DNA from: Rathayibacter sp. VKM Ac-2879 | GTDB taxonomy: Bacteria > Actinomycetota > Actinomycetes > Actinomycetales > Microbacteriaceae | Reading direction: 5' to 3' | Length of the DNA: 64,000 bases | Assembly (NCBI RefSeq): GCF_015351245.1 | Contig: NZ_JADKSO010000003.1 | Span: forward strand, 1-64,000 | In this document: in pieces, positions 25,045 through 33,114 of the stretch | How positions within the stretch are numbered: position 1 is the first letter of the stretch | Layout of the letters: every line of letters begins with the position of its first letter | Translations under genes and position numbers: made by a program | The notes under the pieces: model-generated | What the model saw: only the letters and a program-made list of their open reading frames with translations | What the model was told of the DNA's origin: nothing | The model's database searches: none

Positions 25045-26513
25045 GCCTCGAGGGCTCGGCCCTGCACCGGGCGAGCGCGCTGATGGCGCAGGTCCACCAG
25101 CGACCGCCGGTCGTCGCCGTCATCGGCGACCTCATCCTCGACTCCTGGTGGCTCGGCGAAACAGAGCGGGTCGCTCGGGAGGCGCCCGCGCCGGTCTTGC
25201 GCCTCGAGGACGTGGTCGACGTGGCCGGTGGCGCGGCGAACACCGCCGCGAACCTGCGCGCCCTCGGCGCCGTGGTCCGCGCGGTCGGAGTCGCCGGGCG
25301 CGACTCGGAGGGTGACCGCCTCGTGGGCGCGCTCGAGCGCGCCGGCCTGAGCGCCGACGCGATCGTGCGCACCACCGCCTCGACCACGGTCAAGACCCGC
25401 GTCGTCGGCGGGGACAGTGTCATGCTGCGGGTCGACTCCGGCCCGCACCGCCCGACGCCCGAGGAGCTCGAGCTGCTCACGGAGGCCGCCATGAACGCTG
25501 CCGCCGATGCCGATGCCGTGCTCATCTGCGACTACGGCTCGGGGATCCTCCGCTCGGCCGTCGAGCGGCTGCTCGCCGTCACGCGCCCCGGGCTGCTCGT
25601 CGTCGACGCGCACGATCTCGCCGGCTGGGCCTTCGCGCGGCCCGATCTGGTGACGCCCAACGCGAAGGAGGCGGAGCGGCTGCTCGGAGTCTCCCTCGGA
25701 CGCGGCTCCGAGAGGGCTGTCGCGGTGCGCGATGCCGCCGAGCAGTTGCGCTCCCGCTCCGGCGCTCGCCACGTCGTCGTCACCCTCGACCGCGACGGCT
25801 CGGCCGCGCTCGACGAAGACGGCACGCTCAGCCGGACCTTCGCCCAGCCCGCCGAAGAGAAGCAGGCCTCGGGAGCCGGCGACACGTTCGCCGCGACCGC
25901 CACGCTCGCCCTCGCCGCCGGCCGCTCGCTCGCCACCGCCGTCGACCTCGCGCAGGCGGCCGCCGATGTCGTCGTGCAGCGGCCGGGCACCTCCGTCTGC
26001 TCAGCGGATGACCTGCTCGCCTCCCTCGCTGCCCCCGGCGCGGTCGTGCTCGGCGAGGAGGCGCTCGTCGAGGTCCTCGCGGAGCAGTCGCGGCGAGGCC
26101 GCCGGGTGGTCTTCACCAACGGCTGCTTCGACGTGCTGCACCGCGGCCACACCGCCTACCTGCGTCAGGCCCGCGAGCTGGGCGACGTGCTCGTCGTCGC
26201 GGTCAATGACGACGCCTCCGTGCGTCGGCTCAAAGGCGAGGGGCGCCCGATCAACCCCGAGGGCGATCGCGCCGGAGTCATCGCCGAGCTCGGCTGCGTC
26301 GACTACGTCACCCTCTTCGGCGGCGACACGCCGATCCCCCTGCTGGAGCGTGTGCGGCCCGACGTCTACGTGAAGGGCGGCGACTACAACCCCGACATGC
26401 TCGCGGAGGCGGCGGTGGTCCGCTCGTACGGCGGCACCGTCACCACGGTCGGCTACGTCTCCGAGCATTCGACGAGCGAGATGGTGCAGCGCATCCGATC
26501 GGTGGCGCCGTGA
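25041..26513 (+). CDS. hldE: HldE-like bifunctional heptose kinase/nucleotidyltransferase (copy 2)
   Basis: 490 residues. Kinase domain about 25-325 (VIGDLILDSWWLGETERVA, VAGGAANTAANLRALGA, KQASGAGDTFAATATLAL); nucleotidyltransferase domain about 345-485 (TNGCFDVLHRGHTAYLRQA, RRLKGEGRPINPEGDRA, DVYVKGGDYNPDML, STSEMVQRI). Every motif matches canonical HldE, so this copy is the best candidate for both steps: heptose 7-phosphate to 1,7-bisphosphate, and heptose 1-phosphate to the ADP- (or other NDP-) sugar. ATGA and GTGA overlaps join it to the aldehyde dehydrogenase and GT2 genes. Confidence 0.93.
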   Translation: MSLEGSALHRASALMAQVHQRPPVVAVIGDLILDSWWLGETERVAREAPAPVLRLEDVVDVAGGAANTAANLRALGAVVRAVGVAGRDSEGDRLVGALERAGLSADAIVRTTASTTVKTRVVGGDSVMLRVDSGPHRPTPEELELLTEAAMNAAADADAVLICDYGSGILRSAVERLLAVTRPGLLVVDAHDLAGWAFARPDLVTPNAKEAERLLGVSLGRGSERAVAVRDAAEQLRSRSGARHVVVTLDRDGSAALDEDGTLSRTFAQPAEEKQASGAGDTFAATATLALAAGRSLATAVDLAQAAADVVVQRPGTSVCSADDLLASLAAPGAVVLGEEALVEVLAEQSRRGRRVVFTNGCFDVLHRGHTAYLRQARELGDVLVVAVNDDASVRRLKGEGRPINPEGDRAGVIAELGCVDYVTLFGGDTPIPLLERVRPDVYVKGGDYNPDMLAEAAVVRSYGGTVTTVGYVSEHSTSEMVQRIRSVAP

Positions 26514-27382
26514 CCAGCCGCCGTTGGTCGGGACGTTGGGGCACGCCCGCCGCTCCCGAGCCGCCCGTGGTCGACGTGCTCGTCCCCACCGCCGGCCGGC
26601 GCGCCGAGCTCGCTGCGACGCTGGCCGGTCTCGCAGCGCAGGACGATCCTCCGTTCCGCGTCATCATCAGCGATCAGTCCGACGAGGCCGTCACCGAGAG
26701 TGATCCGACCGTCCGGGCCCTGCTGCGGGTGCTGGAGGCGCAGGGGCGCGCGCCCCTCGTGCGCCGCCACCTCCCCCGCCGTGGCCTGGCGGAGCAGCGC
26801 CACTCTCTGCTCTCGTGGGCGAGCGCGCCCGCGGTGTTGTTCCTTGACGACGATGTGTGGCTGGAGCCGGGGACGCTCGCGCGACTGCATGAGGCGCTGG
26901 AGCGACTCGGCTGCGGCTTCGTCGGGTCGGCCGTGCAGGGGTTGTCGTACCTCGACGACATCCGACCGCACGAGACGGAGGCGTTCGAGACGTGGGAGGA
27001 GCGCGTGCGGCCTGAGCGGGTGCGCCGGGGGACTCCGGAGTTCGAGCGCTGGCCCCTGCACAATGCGGCCAACCTCACGCATGTCGCGGCGCGCCTGGAT
27101 GTGCCGGAGGGCGGCTGGCGCGCCTACCGTGTCGCCTGGCTCGGCGCGTGCGTGCTCTACCGCCGAGATGCCCTTCTGGCCGTCGGCGGCTTCGACTTCT
27201 GGGAGCGGCTGCCCCCGGAGCACAGCGGCGAGGACGTCGCCGCGCAGTGGCGCGTCATGGAGCGCTTCGGCGGCGCGGGTCTCGTGCCCAGCGGCGCCGT
27301 GCACCTCGAGACGCCCACGACGGTCACCGACCGGCGCGTCGACGCCGTCGACCGGCTCTTCGCCGAAGAGCACAGTCAGTGA
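26510..27382 (+). CDS. GT2-family glycosyltransferase
   Basis: 290 residues of a GT-A enzyme: VDVLVPTAGRRAELAATLAGL at the N-terminus, VIISDQSDE, and the metal-binding AVLFLDDDVWLEPGTL near residue 110. The acceptor-side segment includes VAWLGACVLYRRDALLAVGGFD and HSGEDVAAQWRVME. No transmembrane segment. Its GTG overlaps the hldE stop. It is the last enzyme gene of the cluster and could add a non-heptose sugar. Donor unknown. Confidence 0.87.
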   Translation: MTSRRWSGRWGTPAAPEPPVVDVLVPTAGRRAELAATLAGLAAQDDPPFRVIISDQSDEAVTESDPTVRALLRVLEAQGRAPLVRRHLPRRGLAEQRHSLLSWASAPAVLFLDDDVWLEPGTLARLHEALERLGCGFVGSAVQGLSYLDDIRPHETEAFETWEERVRPERVRRGTPEFERWPLHNAANLTHVAARLDVPEGGWRAYRVAWLGACVLYRRDALLAVGGFDFWERLPPEHSGEDVAAQWRVMERFGGAGLVPSGAVHLETPTTVTDRRVDAVDRLFAEEHSQ

Positions 27383-27402
27383 GACCACTGAAGGACAGCA
27401 CG

Positions 27403-27594
27403 ATGGATGCACCCAACCCGATCCAGATCCAGAAGTACCTCGCGGGCATCGACTACCCGGCGTCGAAGGACACGATCGTCGAGACGGCCGAGAAGGAGGG
27501 AGCCGACACGAACGTCCTCGACGCACTCCGCGCGATCCCTGAGGGCGACTACGCCAAGCCCACCGACGTGAGCTCCGCCGTGTCGAAGGCCTGA
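27403..27594 (+). CDS. DUF2795 domain protein
   Basis: 63 residues that are almost entirely the DUF2795 fold: IQIQKYLAGIDYPASKDTIVETAEKEGA and LDALRAIPEGDYAKPTDVSSAV. AAGGA lies 11 bases before ATG 27403. The family is widespread in actinobacteria and without a proven role. It lies 20 bases after the GT2 stop and may be cotranscribed with the cluster, but nothing else links it to glycan synthesis. Confidence 0.9.
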   Translation: MDAPNPIQIQKYLAGIDYPASKDTIVETAEKEGADTNVLDALRAIPEGDYAKPTDVSSAVSKA

Positions 27595-27605
27595 CCCCTC
27601 CCCCA

Positions 27606-27668
27606 CCGCGAGATGCCACTTATGAGCCCCGACACGCCGTGCGGGCCCCTCATAAGTGGCATCTCGCG
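27606..27668. repeat. Dispersed palindrome, copy 2
   Basis: A perfect 20-bp stem (arms 27607-27626 and 27649-27668) with a 22-base loop. The loop core CGACACGCCG (27630-27639) is the reverse complement of the core in copies 1 and 3, so this copy is inverted. It sits between the convergent DUF2795 and FAH-family genes, 12 bases after the DUF2795 stop. Confidence 0.95.
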
Positions 27669-27728
27669 CAAGGCACCGTCCGCTGAGGCATGCGTCACGT
27701 CGACGGAGGCATTCCCACGCGGCCCGCG

Positions 27729-28514
27729 TCAGGCGCGCACGACCACCGGATTGAAGAGCGTGCCGATCCCCTCGATGTCGATCGCGACCGTGTCCCCGTT
27801 GGCGATCGGCCCGACACCGGCGGGGGTCCCGGTGAGGATCACGTCGCCCGGGAGCAGCGTGAACACCCGCGAGACGTAGGCGACGATCTCGGGCACGCCG
27901 TGGATCATGTCGCCCGTGCTACCGGACTGCTGCACGCGCCCGTTGACGCGCGTCTCGAGCGCGCTCTCGTTCCAGATGAACTCGGTCTCGATCACCGGCC
28001 CGAGCGGGCAGAAGGTGTCGTAGCCCTTGGCGCGCGCCCACTGCCCGTCCGAGCGTTGCAGATCGCGTGCCGTCACGTCGTTGGCGATGGTGTAACCGAA
28101 CACCACGTCCTCGTAATCCTCCGCGCGCACGTGGCGGGCGACCGCCCCGATCACGATCGCCAGTTCGCCCTCGAACTCGACCTGCTGGCTGTCCTCGGGG
28201 AGCACGATCGCCTCGTCCGGCCCGATCACGGCGGTGTTGGGCTTGAGGAACACCAGCGGCTCGGCGGGAGCCTCGCCACCCATCTCGGCCGCGTGGTCGG
28301 AGTAGTTCTTGCCGATGCCGATCACCTTCGAGCGCGGGATCACCGGTGCGAGGAGCTTCGCCTCCGCGAGCGGGATGCGCTCGCCCGTCGTCTCGAACCC
28401 GGCGAACATCGGGTCGCCGGCGAGCACGACGAGGTCGTCCTCGTCGAGGATCCCGAAATGGATCGCGCCGCCGTTGTCGCCTGCGCGCTGTGTGGAGAAC
28501 CGTGCGATCTTCAT
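27729..28514 (-). CDS. Fumarylacetoacetate hydrolase family protein
   Basis: 261 residues. MKIARF start, GIGKNYSDHAAEMG, FLKPNTAVIGPDEAI, the metal-binding QQVEFEGELAIVIG, GYTIANDVTARDLQ, FCPLGPVIET, and GDVILTGTPAGVGP are typical of the FAH-type hydratase/decarboxylase/acylpyruvase group. Members cleave or decarboxylate small 2-oxo acids with Mg. The ATG overlaps the ilvE stop (ATGA), so it is the last gene of a leuB-ilvE-FAH unit. The substrate cannot be assigned; a role with branched-chain 2-oxo acids is only a guess from position. Confidence 0.9.
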   Translation of the reverse strand: MKIARFSTQRAGDNGGAIHFGILDEDDLVVLAGDPMFAGFETTGERIPLAEAKLLAPVIPRSKVIGIGKNYSDHAAEMGGEAPAEPLVFLKPNTAVIGPDEAIVLPEDSQQVEFEGELAIVIGAVARHVRAEDYEDVVFGYTIANDVTARDLQRSDGQWARAKGYDTFCPLGPVIETEFIWNESALETRVNGRVQQSGSTGDMIHGVPEIVAYVSRVFTLLPGDVILTGTPAGVGPIANGDTVAIDIEGIGTLFNPVVVRA

Positions 28515-29629
28515 GCGTCCAACCTCGTCATCCAGCCGTGCTTGTCCTCGCGACGTCCGTATTGGATGTCGGTGAGCTCCTCGCGCAGCGACATCGTGAG
28601 AGCGCCGGCCGGCGCACCCTCGTGGCCGATCGAGAAGCCCTCGCCCTTCAGCTCGGCGATGGGAGTGATCACGGCAGCGGTCCCGCACGCGAATACCTCG
28701 ACCACGTCGCCCGAGGCCACTCCGTCACGCCACTCGTCGATCGAGACCTGTCGGCGCTCGATCCGATGTCCGCGGTCCTCTGCGAGCTGGAGCACGCTGT
28801 CCCGCGTGATCCCCTCGAGGATCGAGTCCGAGTCGGGCGTCACGAGCGTGCCGTCCTTCTTCACGAGCACCACGTTCATGCCCCCGAGCTCCTCGATCCA
28901 GCGCGACTCGGCCGAGTCGAGGAACAGCACCTGCGCGCAGCCGTGGCTGTACGCCTCCTGCTGCGGCAGGAGCGAGGAGGCGTAGTTACCGCCGGTCTTC
29001 GCCGCTCCCGTCCCGCCCTTCCCCGCGCGAGCATACGAGGTCGAGAGCCAGATCGACACCGGCGCGACGCCTCCCGAGAAGTAGGCCCCGGCCGGGCTCG
29101 CGATGACGTAGTAGCCCACCTTCTCGGCCGCGCGCACGCCGAGGAAAGCCTCCTTCGCGAACATGAAGGGGCGCAGGTAGAGGCTCGTCCCGGGCTCCGA
29201 GGGAACCCACGCGCCGTCGAGGGCGATCAGCTGGCGCAGCGACTCCACGAACAGGTCGCTCGGCAGCTCGGGCAGCGCGAGGCGCGCGGCAGAGCGCTGG
29301 AGGCGTCGCGCGTTCGCGTCGGGGCGGAACGTCCAGATCGACCCGTCCGCGTGGCGGTAGGCCTTCATCCCCTCGAAGATCTCTTGCGCGTAGTGCAGCA
29401 CCGAGGCCGCGGGGTCGAGCGCGATCGGCCCGTACGGCTGGACGCGGGGACGATGCCAGCCTCCGGCGCGCGACCAGCAGATGTCGACCATGTGGTCGGT
29501 GAAGTGGAGGCCGAAGCCGGGATTCGCGAGGATCGTCGCGCGCTCCTCGACGGAGCGCGGCGAGCCGTTCGGGATGACCTCGAAGGCGAGGTCGGTGGAG
29601 GACTGCTTCGGGGTGAGGTCGAGGGTCAT
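28511..29629 (-). CDS. ilvE: Branched-chain amino acid aminotransferase
   Basis: 372 residues of the fold-type IV PLP class: DHMVDICWSRAGGWH, LHYAQEIFEGMKAYRH, FRPDANARRLQRSA, KTGGNYASSLLPQQEA with the Lys for the Schiff base, LGGMNVVLV, LEGITRDSVLQLA, and CGTAAVITPI. It performs the last step of Val, Leu and Ile synthesis with glutamate as amino donor. It lies 23 bases after leuB and overlaps the FAH gene downstream. Length and motifs are normal for actinobacterial IlvE. Confidence 0.97.
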   Translation of the reverse strand: MTLDLTPKQSSTDLAFEVIPNGSPRSVEERATILANPGFGLHFTDHMVDICWSRAGGWHRPRVQPYGPIALDPAASVLHYAQEIFEGMKAYRHADGSIWTFRPDANARRLQRSAARLALPELPSDLFVESLRQLIALDGAWVPSEPGTSLYLRPFMFAKEAFLGVRAAEKVGYYVIASPAGAYFSGGVAPVSIWLSTSYARAGKGGTGAAKTGGNYASSLLPQQEAYSHGCAQVLFLDSAESRWIEELGGMNVVLVKKDGTLVTPDSDSILEGITRDSVLQLAEDRGHRIERRQVSIDEWRDGVASGDVVEVFACGTAAVITPIAELKGEGFSIGHEGAPAGALTMSLREELTDIQYGRREDKHGWMTRLDA

Positions 29630-29652
29630 CGTCGTTCTTCTTTCGGGAGGGG

Positions 29653-30702
29653 TCAGCGGAGGCGGGCGACGATCGAGTCGCCGATCGCGGCGGTGGCGCG
29701 CCGGGTGCCGTCGCGCGCCTCGATGTCGGCGGTGACCGCAGCGGTGACGCGGGCGGCCTCGTCGCCGCGGCCGAGGTGGTCGAGCAGCATCGCCACCGAG
29801 AGGATCGCGGCGGTCGGGTCGGCGAGCTGCTTCCCGGCGATGTCCGGCGCGGATCCGTGGACCGGCTCGAACATGCTGGGGAACGCGCCCTCGGGGTTGA
29901 TGTTGCCCGAGGCGGCGAGTCCGATGCCGCCGCTGATCGCGCCGGCCAGATCGGTCAGGATGTCGCCGAAGAGGTTGTCGGTGACGATGACGTCGAACCT
30001 AGCAGGATCGGTGACCAGGAAGATCGTCGCCGCATCGACGTGGAGGTAGTCGACGGCCACGTCCTCGTAGGTGGCCCCTACCTCGTCGACGACGCGCTTC
30101 CACAGCGAGCCGGCGAAGACGAGCACGTTGGTCTTGTGCACGAGGGTGAGGCGTGAGCGGCGCTTGCGGGCGAGCTCGAAGGCGTGCCGCACGACACGCT
30201 CGACGCCGTACGCCGTGTTCACCGAGACCTCGTTCGCGATCTCGTGTTCCGTGCCCTGGCGGATCGAGCCTCCGGTGCCGACGTAGGGCCCTTCCGTGCC
30301 CTCGCGGACGACGACGAAGTCGACCTCTCCTGGGTCTGCGAGGGGCGACGGCACCCCGGTGTAGAGACGAGTCGGGCGCAGGTTCACGTAGTGGTCGAGC
30401 GCGAACCGCAGTCGCAGGAGAAGGCCGCGCTCGATGGAGGCGTCCTTCAGTCGCGGGTCGCCGGGTGCGCCGCCGACCGCCCCGAGGAGGATCGCATCGT
30501 GACCGGCGATCGCCGCGAGATCCTCGTCGGTGAGCACGTCGCCCGTCTCGAGGTAGCGCGCGGCGCCGAGCGAGAATGTCGTCTTCTCGATCGCCAGCCC
30601 GGAGTCGGCGGTGACCGCGTCGAGGACCTTCACGGCCTCGGCGACCACCTCGGGACCGATCCCGTCTCCGGGAATGACGGCGAGCTTCACGGTGCGGGGC
30701 AT
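29653..30702 (-). CDS. leuB: 3-isopropylmalate dehydrogenase
   Basis: 349 residues: [21 protein letters not shown] at the N-terminus, [66 protein letters not shown], and [20 protein letters not shown]. It oxidises and decarboxylates 3-isopropylmalate in leucine synthesis (NAD, Mg). It heads the leuB-ilvE-FAH unit. About 150 bases to the MFS gene upstream hold its promoter; I see only a weak TTGACG-like box there. leuA, leuC and leuD are not in the window. Confidence 0.97.
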   Translation of the reverse strand: MPRTVKLAVIPGDGIGPEVVAEAVKVLDAVTADSGLAIEKTTFSLGAARYLETGDVLTDEDLAAIAGHDAILLGAVGGAPGDPRLKDASIERGLLLRLRFALDHYVNLRPTRLYTGVPSPLADPGEVDFVVVREGTEGPYVGTGGSIRQGTEHEIANEVSVNTAYGVERVVRHAFELARKRRSRLTLVHKTNVLVFAGSLWKRVVDEVGATYEDVAVDYLHVDAATIFLVTDPARFDVIVTDNLFGDILTDLAGAISGGIGLAASGNINPEGAFPSMFEPVHGSAPDIAGKQLADPTAAILSVAMLLDHLGRGDEAARVTAAVTADIEARDGTRRATAAIGDSIVARLR

Positions 30703-30852
30703 GGGGATCCTCAGGCATGCGGGGGCAGGGTCCCGTCAAGCGTACTCTCGGGCGCGTCAGCCCTCCCGTCGAACGGGCGGCGCGCTGTCGTCGGCGACTG
30801 ATCCTTCTCGTCAGGGGCGCCGCGGGCTCCGACCCGCTCGGCCGCGCACCGA

Positions 30853-32394
30853 TCAGCTGCGCCGCAGTCGCACCGCCGCCACCACGCCCGCCGCGAGCAC
30901 GAGCGCGACGCCGATCCACGCCGCTCCCGTCACTCCGGCGTCGAAGGCGGCGCCGGCCGAGGCGAGCAGGCTCGCGGCGGAGTCGGCGGGCAGCTCGTGC
31001 GCGACCGCGACCGCACCGCCGAGGGTCTCGCTTGCGCGCTGCGCTTGCGAGGCGTCGAGACCCGCGGGAACCACGACTCCCGCGCGGTACACCGCCGTCA
31101 GCACCGTGCCGAGCGTGGCCGTGCCGAGCACCGCGCCAAGCTCGTAGGCGGTCTCGGAGACGGCGGAGGCGGCTCCCGCCTTGTCGGCGGGCGCGTTCGC
31201 GAGGATCAGCTCGTTCGAGACCGTCTCGGCGGCGCCGATGCCCAGGCCGAGGAAGGCGAAGGCGACCGCGACGGTGAGCGCCGAGGCGCCTCCTGGAGCA
31301 CCGCTCGCGACGGCCAGCACCAGGTAACCGACCGCCGAGACGGCGAGGCCCACGGGCACGACGATGCGCGGCGCCACCCGGCGTGCGATCGGCACGACCC
31401 CCAGACCCGCTGCGATCATCACCGCGAGCCCCGGCACCAGTACGAGCCCGGCCGCGAGCGGCGAGAGCCCCGTCACCAGCTGGAGGTGTTGCGAGACGAA
31501 GAAGAGGCCGCCCACGAGAGCCGTCACGCTCAGCAGGTTGACGATGATCGCCGCGCTGAAGGAGCCGCGGCGGAACAGCGTCAGGTCGAGCATCGGCACC
31601 TCGCGCCGCTGTTGACGGCGCACGAAGAGGACACCGCTCGTCGCCCCGACGAGCAGCGCGAGCACCGCGATCGCGTCGACTCCGTGTTCGGCCGCGGACT
31701 TCACGCCGTAGACGATCGGCGCCATCGTCGCGAGCGAGAGCACGATGCTGATCACGTCGACCGGCCCGGGGTGCGGGTCGCGCGACTCCGGGACGAGGAT
31801 CGGCACGAGCACCACGAGCGGGAGCAGCACCGGCACCGCGAGGAGGAACACCGATCCCCAGGCGAAGTTCTCGAGCAGCACGCCGCCGACGAGCGGGCCG
31901 ATCGCCGAGCCGACCGCGAATCCGGTCGCCCAGATCGCGATGGCCAGGCGCCGCTGGTCGCGGTTCGGGAACAGGCTCCGCAGGAGCGAGAGCGTCGAGG
32001 GCATGAGGGTCGCGCCGAAGAGCCCGAGTGCAGCTCGAGCCGCGATGAGGGCCCCCGCGCTGGGCGCGAAGGCGGCGGCGACCGAGACAGCGGCGAAGCC
32101 GACGGCACCCACCATCAGGAGGCGACGCCGCCCGATCCTGTCGCCCAGGCTTCCCATCGCCACGAGCAGCCCGGCGAGCACGAGCGGGTAGGCGTCGACG
32201 ATCCAGAGCAGCTCGGTGCCGCTCGGGCCGAGGCTTTCGGCGATGAGGGGCAGCGCGAAGTTGAGGACCGTGTTGTCGACGGACACGAGCAGCACCGGCA
32301 GCATCAGCACGGCGAGAGCGAACCAGGCGCGTCGACCGACACGCTCGTCGGGACGAGGCGAGGAGACGGGCGGGGACGCGGTGTGCGACGGCAC
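30853..32394 (-). CDS. DHA2-type MFS efflux transporter
   Basis: 513 residues with about 14 hydrophobic segments, the DHA2 (EmrB/QacA-like) count. SVDNTVLNFALPLIAESLG matches the first-helix motif of this family, MGSLGDRIGRRRLLMVGA is motif A, and LGLFGATLMPSTLSLL follows. It should export toxic compounds with the proton gradient. It is divergent from the TetR gene at 32470, with a palindrome in between, a standard layout for a repressor and its efflux target. Substrate unknown. Confidence 0.92.
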   Translation of the reverse strand: MPSHTASPPVSSPRPDERVGRRAWFALAVLMLPVLLVSVDNTVLNFALPLIAESLGPSGTELLWIVDAYPLVLAGLLVAMGSLGDRIGRRRLLMVGAVGFAAVSVAAAFAPSAGALIAARAALGLFGATLMPSTLSLLRSLFPNRDQRRLAIAIWATGFAVGSAIGPLVGGVLLENFAWGSVFLLAVPVLLPLVVLVPILVPESRDPHPGPVDVISIVLSLATMAPIVYGVKSAAEHGVDAIAVLALLVGATSGVLFVRRQQRREVPMLDLTLFRRGSFSAAIIVNLLSVTALVGGLFFVSQHLQLVTGLSPLAAGLVLVPGLAVMIAAGLGVVPIARRVAPRIVVPVGLAVSAVGYLVLAVASGAPGGASALTVAVAFAFLGLGIGAAETVSNELILANAPADKAGAASAVSETAYELGAVLGTATLGTVLTAVYRAGVVVPAGLDASQAQRASETLGGAVAVAHELPADSAASLLASAGAAFDAGVTGAAWIGVALVLAAGVVAAVRLRRS

Positions 32395-32429
32395 GGGGAC
32401 GACCTTTCAGGGTGGGATCGCAGCGAGTA

Positions 32430-32445
32430 TACCGTCCAGCCGGTA
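32430..32445. promoter_or_regulatory. Probable TetR operator between MFS and tetR
   Basis: Inverted repeat TACCG-6-CGGTA. It overlaps TATACT on the minus strand, a likely -10 box of the MFS gene, and lies next to TACAGT on the plus strand, a likely -10 box of tetR. Binding here would silence both genes. Confidence 0.6.
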
Positions 32446-32469
32446 CAGTTGTCTCTTCTCCGCCGTAGA

Positions 32470-33039
32470 ATGGTTGCCGTGTCCTCCCCCGTCCCCGCGC
32501 GTGATCGCGTCCTCGATGCCTTCGAGAGCCTGCTCGACGAGCAAGGCGAGCGCGCCGCCACCCTCGACGCCGTCGCGCGCGCGGCCGGCGTCTCCAAGGG
32601 AGGCCTGCTCTACCACTTCCCGTCGAAGGAGGCGCTGGTCGGCGGCCTGCTCGCCCGCCTCGACGAGCGACTCGCCGAGGACATCGACCGCATCCGCACC
32701 TCGGAGGACGGCGTCGTCCCGTACCTGATCCGCACCTCCTTCGCGGCCGACACCCCCTTCGACCGCACGATCCTCGCCGTCTCGCGCATCGCACAGGGCA
32801 ACGACGAGCGCGCGAGCGCGGGCCTCGCCCGCATCCACGACAGCTGGAACGCGGTGGTGACGGAGGCCGTCGGCGACCCGCTGATCGCGCGCGCGATCGT
32901 GCTCATGAGCGACGGCCTGTACTACAACTCTGCGCTTCTGTCCGCGGGCAGCACCTCGCGCGGGGAGGCGGAGGATGTCCTCGCGGTCATCGACCGCCTC
33001 CTCGCCGCGCCGTCCTCGACCGACACGGCCCAGCCGTAG
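32470..33039 (+). CDS. TetR-family repressor
   Basis: 189 residues from ATG 32470 (GTG 32479 also possible). N-terminal helix-turn-helix: RDRVLDAFESLLDEQGERAATLDAVARAAGVSKGGLLYHFPSKEALVGGLL. The C-terminal ligand domain is unremarkable. The start lies close after a TACAGT box, so the leader is very short. Divergent from the DHA2 transporter, which it probably represses until a ligand binds. A GC-rich hairpin separates it from serA. Confidence 0.92.
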   Translation: MVAVSSPVPARDRVLDAFESLLDEQGERAATLDAVARAAGVSKGGLLYHFPSKEALVGGLLARLDERLAEDIDRIRTSEDGVVPYLIRTSFAADTPFDRTILAVSRIAQGNDERASAGLARIHDSWNAVVTEAVGDPLIARAIVLMSDGLYYNSALLSAGSTSRGEAEDVLAVIDRLLAAPSSTDTAQP

Positions 33040-33068
33040 CCGGCGCTCCGCCTCGTCCGAGATGAGCG

Positions 33069-33107
33069 ACGGCGGGCCGGAGCCCGACGGCGACGCCTGC
33101 CCGCCGT
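33069..33107. terminator. Hairpin between convergent tetR and serA
   Basis: ACGGCGGGC (33069-33077) pairs with GCCCGCCGT (33099-33107) around a 21-base loop. No T-run follows on either strand. It fills the place that a dispersed palindrome occupies in other convergent gaps, but is unrelated in sequence. Confidence 0.5.
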
Positions 33108-33114
33108 GGAGCGA

